A stretch of DNA of 64,000 bases, from the NCBI GenBank assembly GCA_003290165.1, contig QNQO01006267.1:62001-126000 (forward strand), in the 5' to 3' direction. Shown here one piece after another: positions 59,310 through 64,000 of the stretch (position 1 is the first letter of the stretch; every line of letters starts with the position of its first letter). Origin of the DNA: Berberis thunbergii (lineage: Eukaryota > Streptophyta > Magnoliopsida > Ranunculales > Berberidaceae). The notes under the pieces were generated by a model. That model was given only the letters and a program-made list of their open reading frames with translations, made no database searches and was not told where the DNA came from. The position numbers and the translations under genes were made by a program.

Positions 59310-59700
59310 CTATCCCACTGTTTTAGAGTTGCTAGTGTTTCCCATCTTCACACTGCCAAAATCTCCTGCTCTATAAGTAGTGAAATAGTCTTTCCTTGGG
59401 GTTCCATGATAAGATGCACCAGTGTCAATAATCCATTTGTTTCCTTTATTTGCAACATGCAAACATTCACCTTCGCCATACAAAAGAGCCACGGGTTCAT
59501 CAGTATCAGCAGCTGTAGCTTCTTTACTATCACCATTCTACACTTTTCCCTCTTTCAAATCTCTTTTGTAACTATAACATTGTTTTCTGAAATGGCCTGG
59601 TTTACCACAATAATGACACTTAAAACTTCTATCTCTTAACTTTGATCTCCCTCTTGACTTATCACGGTTCTTATCATAACCAAGATATTTCTTATATTCT
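59310..59700 (-). pseudogene. Tnt1-like zinc knuckle and protease
   Basis: The CX2CX4HX4C knuckle CHYCGKPGHFRKQC is intact at 59577-59618. The protease starts with WIIDTGASYH (active-site DTG) at ~59430. A stop separates the two near 59540. The region between protease and integrase (59143-59310) is degenerate. Confidence 0.85.
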
Positions 59701-60000
59701 CTCCCTATTTTCAGTCACAAGTGCTTGGGAATGATCAGTACCGAGAGATTTCCTTCTAGTCTTTTCATTAAATAAACTACCGGTAACCAACTCCATGATA
59801 AGTTGTCCATTCGGTGGTGAATTACTAACCGACACCACCAATGTTTCCCAACTACATTTCATCATCTAACACTATCTTCATGTTGGACAGCTGTTTCGCC
59901 ACACTTTGCACCTCATTCAAGTGCTCAACAATAGAACTACCTTCCTTGAATTTCAAGTCACTAACTTCCTTCAATGTGAAGGGAAAAACGACACACCAAG
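59700..60000 (-). pseudogene. Truncated Tnt1-like gag
   Basis: Only the central and C-terminal gag survives: LKFKEGSSIVEHLNEVQ and LSNMKIVLDDE, then (after a gap and frameshift near 59855) PNGQLIMELVTGSLFNEKTR-type residues. Upstream it runs directly into an LTR-like piece (CTTCAATGTGAAGGGAAAAA), so the gag start was lost by a deletion ending in the LTR. Confidence 0.8.
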
Positions 60001-60040
60001 GAGTAAATAACAATAAGAAGAAGGGAAATAATCTAAAGCA

Positions 60041-60731
60041 ATAAAACAATACCAAAGAAATAATCTAAAGCAATAATAAATGAGACACCTAGATTTACGT
60101 GGAAAACCCTTCAATGTGAAGGGAAAAACCATGGGGCAAATCCGAGAGAATCCATTAATCAAAATAAGAAGAAGTACAATAACTTCTCAAGCTTTTTCCC
60201 CAAAGTTTGAGTAATACAAGGAGTAAATAACACGGGTTACCTCACAGCAAATTAACCCAAAAGCTCCTTCAACTTTTTCTACCAAATCAATCGACAAAAC
60301 TAAGTCGATATCGCAGCCACGCGTCACACTTTGTCGCAGAAAATCGCACCCAAAGAATCCGACACAAAGTCACCGTCCACGCGCACACAGCCGCACCAAA
60401 CACAAAGAGAATACTATGTTCTCTGTTGCTTATTCACATAGCAGTTTCTCTTAAAAAACTATCAATAAAACTTTGTTTTATGCACCTGTTTATACTTATT
60501 TTGCAGCCGCCCAACACCACCTCAAATAGAACTTTGTTTATATTTAATTAACCAGCTGCCAAATAAAACTTTGTTTCTATTTAATTAACACCGCCTCAAA
60601 TATAACTTTGTTTCTATTTATTTCTGTTTTTGTTTCTTATTGAAAACTTTTTTTCCTTATTCAACCAAACTTGAAATTATGTTTGATTACTTACCAAAGT
60701 TGGATCCACCCTAATGGGCTGGACCTCAACA
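60041..60731 (-). repeat. 5' LTR of the Tnt1-like element (inner edge rearranged)
   Basis: Matches 55574-56305 from ATAAAACAATACCA to GGACCTCAACA. The inner TGTTGGGACAAAT end and the primer-binding site are missing. They are replaced by a jumbled 60-70 bp piece (59965-60040) that itself resembles LTR fragments. Confidence 0.82.
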
Positions 60732-60736
60732 CACTT

Positions 60737-62423
60737 GTCATGGAATTTGAACTATTTCAGATGATTGATATTTGAACGCATTTTTCTACTGATTGACAAT
60801 TATGTTTTGAGCATTTCCAAATGCTAACATATGCCTCATTTTATCTGTTTCTTAATCATCTTTTAGTTTCTCATTTGGATAACTGATTAATTCAAAATTT
60901 CAATTCTTGTGACATTAATACATCCTGGAATCTGCATTGTTTTCATGAGTTGACCTCAAGTTTCTCAAGTCTCTGACTGTAATATAAATTTTCAAAAAAA
61001 TGTTTAAAAAACTTTGCTTTGTTTTGAATTTGAAACGAGTTTAAGATTTGATTTCATGAAGTACTGAACTCCGAACGATTTTTCAAAGTCAGTCTACATA
61101 TTCTTGAAAATTTTCGCATTGCATTATTTTATCTAAAACTTGTGTGGACTTGAGTATTCATTAGCTACTTTGTTTCAAAGGCTACAAATCACTTTCTAAG
61201 CTGTAATTTTTATGTTATAGTTAAGGGACACTTGAAGAGGAGTTTTGGTGGACCTAATGGACAAATGAAGGCATTTAGACCATAGTTTGGACATTTTTTT
61301 TGTTTTCTTCGACTGACTGAAAGGATTTAAATTTGTACTATTAAGTTGTAATAATACACCAAGTCCAAGATACGACCAAAAGTCAATGGAGGGTAAAAGC
61401 TTTCAAGAAGGAATTAATCAAACCCCTTGGCTTGCCGCGCTGGGTATTCTCCGGGGTGATTGAAGTGTAAGAGGCACTTCCCCTAGGTCGACTCAACTGA
61501 TGCATCTTTCAACTATGAGTTGGAGATAACTTTCTCAAGCCACTTCGAATGCCTTATAGAAGTGTTTCTGGACTGCTTTTGGGTGTTTATATATTTCAGC
61601 AACCTATCAAACTGTGCTAAAATAAGTAAAGCGGACCAAACTATTTGCAACTGAGTGGGATTTGATCACCCATCTCATCCCTCCAATTCGTTCAAACTTG
61701 GCCAAATTTACTAAAATGATCTCAGATAACTAGATCCAATTAGAATAATGTTCATAGGACCTTACAAAAGGAATAGATCGTGTTGAACCATTTCGAAGCA
61801 AGTTACCTTGCTACCAGTTGGTCTGTGCCAGTAAAGATAATAGTGATTGCATATCATTTTTTACCTTTTCGCATAGAGAGCTGTTGTTCGACGAAGTTTC
61901 TCACAAGTCTAATCTTGTTATAATTAGGAATATAAGGCTGCTTGAAAGTGTTTAGTGGTAGCTAAATATCGTAAGAAATTCTTGGATCTTAAATATGCCC
62001 TTCAAAGGCTTAGACTTGTTCTAATATATCAAATAGAGTAAAATCTTGCTAGGACACATTTATGCCTAGTATGGAGGTTTAAGAAGTTTTTATGTAATAA
62101 GCTACTATTTATTTACTTACAAGATGGGAAAATCTAACTAGGGTGAGAATTGACTTTTGAGGTGCTGAAAACCATTATCCACTTCAATTAGATTAGATTT
62201 TTAAATCAATTGTCACTTTCAATTGGATAATCAATTTGTTGTGTGCTAGACACCAATGACATGTTTGTGCATCATCTTCTTAGTGAAATTGCACTTAGTT
62301 TATGTTTCCATTTGGGAGTTGTCACTGTTGTATGAGCGTTTGGTCACGGGACCATACTCAACATTTGACTCACTATGATAGTCAACTTGAGAGTGTTTCG
62401 TCATTGTTTGAAGTCGAAATCCA
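60737..62423 (+). other. Leader of the second gypsy element, interrupted by the Tnt1-like copy
   Basis: Continues the sequence that ends at 55568 before the CACTT duplication. No ORF of interest. AT-rich, with several TTTCAAA/ACTTGAG words. Its identity as leader is inferred from its position between the primer-binding site (55276) and the gag start (62424). Confidence 0.55.
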
Positions 62424-62700
62424 ATGGTGGATCAAGGGAACGAACAACCTAGAGTTGAACATAGGGAAAACCTAGTCAATGTCGGTGGTAAAGCTCTTCA
62501 AGAGTATTTTGCCCCAATAAATCAAGTTCATCCCTCGGGCATTGTTTTGCCTCTTACCACCGCAACTCATTTCGAGTTGAAGCCACATGCGATCTCATTA
62601 TTACCTACATTCTATGGCTTGGGTTTAGAGAGAGAATCCTTACCCTCACATCAATGATTTTTTGAAAATTTGTAACATCTTCAATTTCCAAAACTTCAAG
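62424..62700 (+). pseudogene. Gypsy gag N-terminal remnant
   Basis: From ATG 62424 the frame includes KALQEYFAPINQVHPSGIVL and a THFELKPHAISLLPTFYGL stretch, the conserved start of Athila-like gag polyproteins. TGA follows at ~62655. The rest of gag and all of pol are missing, since the 3' purine tract comes only ~190 bp later. Confidence 0.75.
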
Positions 62701-62799
62701 TAACATCATGTGTATCAGGATTATGTTACATTCGTTTGAGCACCAAGGTGCTTATGGTAATTTCTTTCCTTATTGTTTCTCGCCAGTTCTTAGTTGGCC

Positions 62800-62860
62800 C
62801 ATGGTGTATTACTTTAGAACATTGAGGACAATGTTCGGTTTAGATGTGGGGGTATTTCAA
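62800..62860 (+). other. 3' non-coding tail and polypurine tract of the second gypsy element
   Basis: ACATTGAGGACAATGTTCGG followed by TTTAGATGTGGGGGT is the conserved post-pol motif of Athila-like elements. The GATGTGGGGGT part is the probable plus-strand primer. It lies only ~150 bp after the gag remnant, so an internal deletion removed gag-pol. Confidence 0.7.
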
Positions 62861-64000
62861 ATTCAATGGTGTCTTTTGACATTGGTCATAGAAATTTTTT
62901 TCTTTGTAGTCGTAGTATTGATCTATTGTGGGATTAAGTTCCATAAAAAACATCAACACATATATAGGAATGAAATCGTAGGACCTTAGCCTAAAATTCT
63001 AATAGTTAGTTAATTATAGACAAGAGTGAGTACTACACATTGGCTATAAATTTTGTGATAGTACGCATGTAGAGTTGTGCCCTAGCTATATGTTTTTGTT
63101 GAAGTTGAAAGTGAATTGCTTATTTAAAGAACTTAGAAAATGGTAGTGTAGATTTAACTTTGTGAGTTTTCTAGCCTTTATTCTTTCTGAGAGTCAAATG
63201 TTAATTCCAAATTTCTTGGGCCCGACATTTTCTTGTTCCACAATCTCTATTTTTTTTAATTGTTTTGTCAAATATTAAGAATAAAATCAAAGTTTATTCA
63301 TACCACCCCAACTTTTTCTAAAATTCACACCCAAAGCATAAAAGCTCATGCTAATTTAGGGGAATGAAAATAGGTTTTTCTTGTCTAGTTTGAACATTGC
63401 AGTCTACCCTATGTGTTGTTTACACTTAGAACCAATTCGAAGTCTATTATCTTGGCCTTATGTTGTTTAGTCTGCTAACCACCAATTTCAACCCTCTAAT
63501 TACCAAAATGTTTACATTTCTTTTGTGCTTTTGAGGAGATTTTGGGATGAGTTGTCAAACAAAAGGTATATCATAGACGATCTGTACTCCACAATACCAA
63601 AAGCCTACAAAAAGCTTCATTATCCAATACCAACTTGTAAATTACTGCCCAAAAAAAAAAAACTCTTGGTATTTGCCTATGAGCAAGGAAGCTCGAAAGT
63701 AACTAAAGCAACAATCAACAGTCAAGCATTAAAATTTCAACATTATGTTTATCATAGAAGACCTCTAACTTTCTCAAAAGCACATTTTTTTATCCTTCAT
63801 TGTTTACCCTTGTCCTAAGTCCCATTACAAATTAATCAAAATCCTAGTCTAATATTTAAAAAGTTATAGCCACAATCTGGAAGCTAAACTAAGAAAAATT
63901 GTGGTGAATGAAATCAACATTCTCAATGAATGACATTCTTTCTTGACATAATATATTCTCAACTCTTGGTTTTATATCTTTTGCTTAGTATGTGAAGTAT
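62861..64000 (+). other. AT-rich DNA at the window end
   Basis: It may contain the gap between purine tract and 3' LTR, or the LTR itself. I could not align it convincingly to the 54.4-55.27 kb region. The ORF at 63525-63818 has no family features. Confidence 0.45.

Larger units (their letters stand above)
55574..60731 (-). mobile_element. Tnt1-like (Tork lineage) Ty1/copia retrotransposon, 5158 bp
   Basis: A minus-strand copia element flanked by a perfect 5-bp target duplication, CACTT (55569-55573 and 60732-60736). The LTRs are at 55574-56305 and 60041-60731. In transcription order the interior gives gag, zinc knuckle, protease, integrase, reverse transcriptase and RNase H, all strongly like Tnt1-type elements. 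Defects: loss of the gag N-terminus and primer-binding site by a deletion fused to an LTR fragment, several frameshifts, and a nonsense codon in reverse transcriptase. It sits in the leader of a gypsy element. Confidence 0.93.

Overview
The window is nuclear DNA of a flowering plant, most likely a eudicot. It is AT-rich, has long GT-AG introns, and is filled with plant transposons (hAT, Mutator-like, Ty1/copia, Athila-like and Tat-like Ty3/gypsy). I recognise one host protein-coding gene. Nothing prokaryotic, organellar or CRISPR-like is present. The species cannot be told from the sequence.

Host gene: bases 16406-31600, minus strand, hold the plant CCAR1/DBC1-family gene known in Arabidopsis as RSA1 or EMB1579, a nuclear Ca2+-linked regulator of transcription and splicing. 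I resolved 22 coding exons and one 5' non-coding exon. All 21 coding introns are GT-AG and keep phase. The only flaw is a one-base frameshift in a T5 run at 19817-19821. As written it cuts a ~1333-residue protein to 931 residues; exon 15 has the right length for its flanking phases only if one base is added.

Left arm (1-13.9 kb): a 1475-bp non-autonomous hAT element (799-2273) has perfect 8-bp target duplications and is stuffed with low-complexity arrays. A 4756-bp Mutator-like element (2630-7385) has perfect 9-bp duplications. It carries a tandem series of ~270-bp palindromic modules, a second hAT element nested in one of them, and a TATA-preceded acidic ORF that may be captured host sequence. 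A decayed minus-strand copia element follows (7440-13891). Foldback elements lie between it and the host gene.

Right arm (34.9-64 kb): nested retrotransposons. An Athila-like gypsy element (34945-39505, resuming at 50981) is split by a Tat-lineage element (39506-50980). The Tat element's gag is in turn split by a 2555-bp solo-LTR-like insertion (40315-42869). The Tat element also has a seven-unit ~128-bp tandem array and a decayed antisense ORF with a recognisable 71-nt intron. Further right, a second gypsy element (PBS near 55276, gag start at 62424, 3' purine tract near 62850) has a Tnt1-like copia element (55574-60731, TSD CACTT) in its leader. All element coding regions are broken; none looks autonomous.

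The host gene works alone here. The elements explain most of the remaining sequence and give a readable insertion order.
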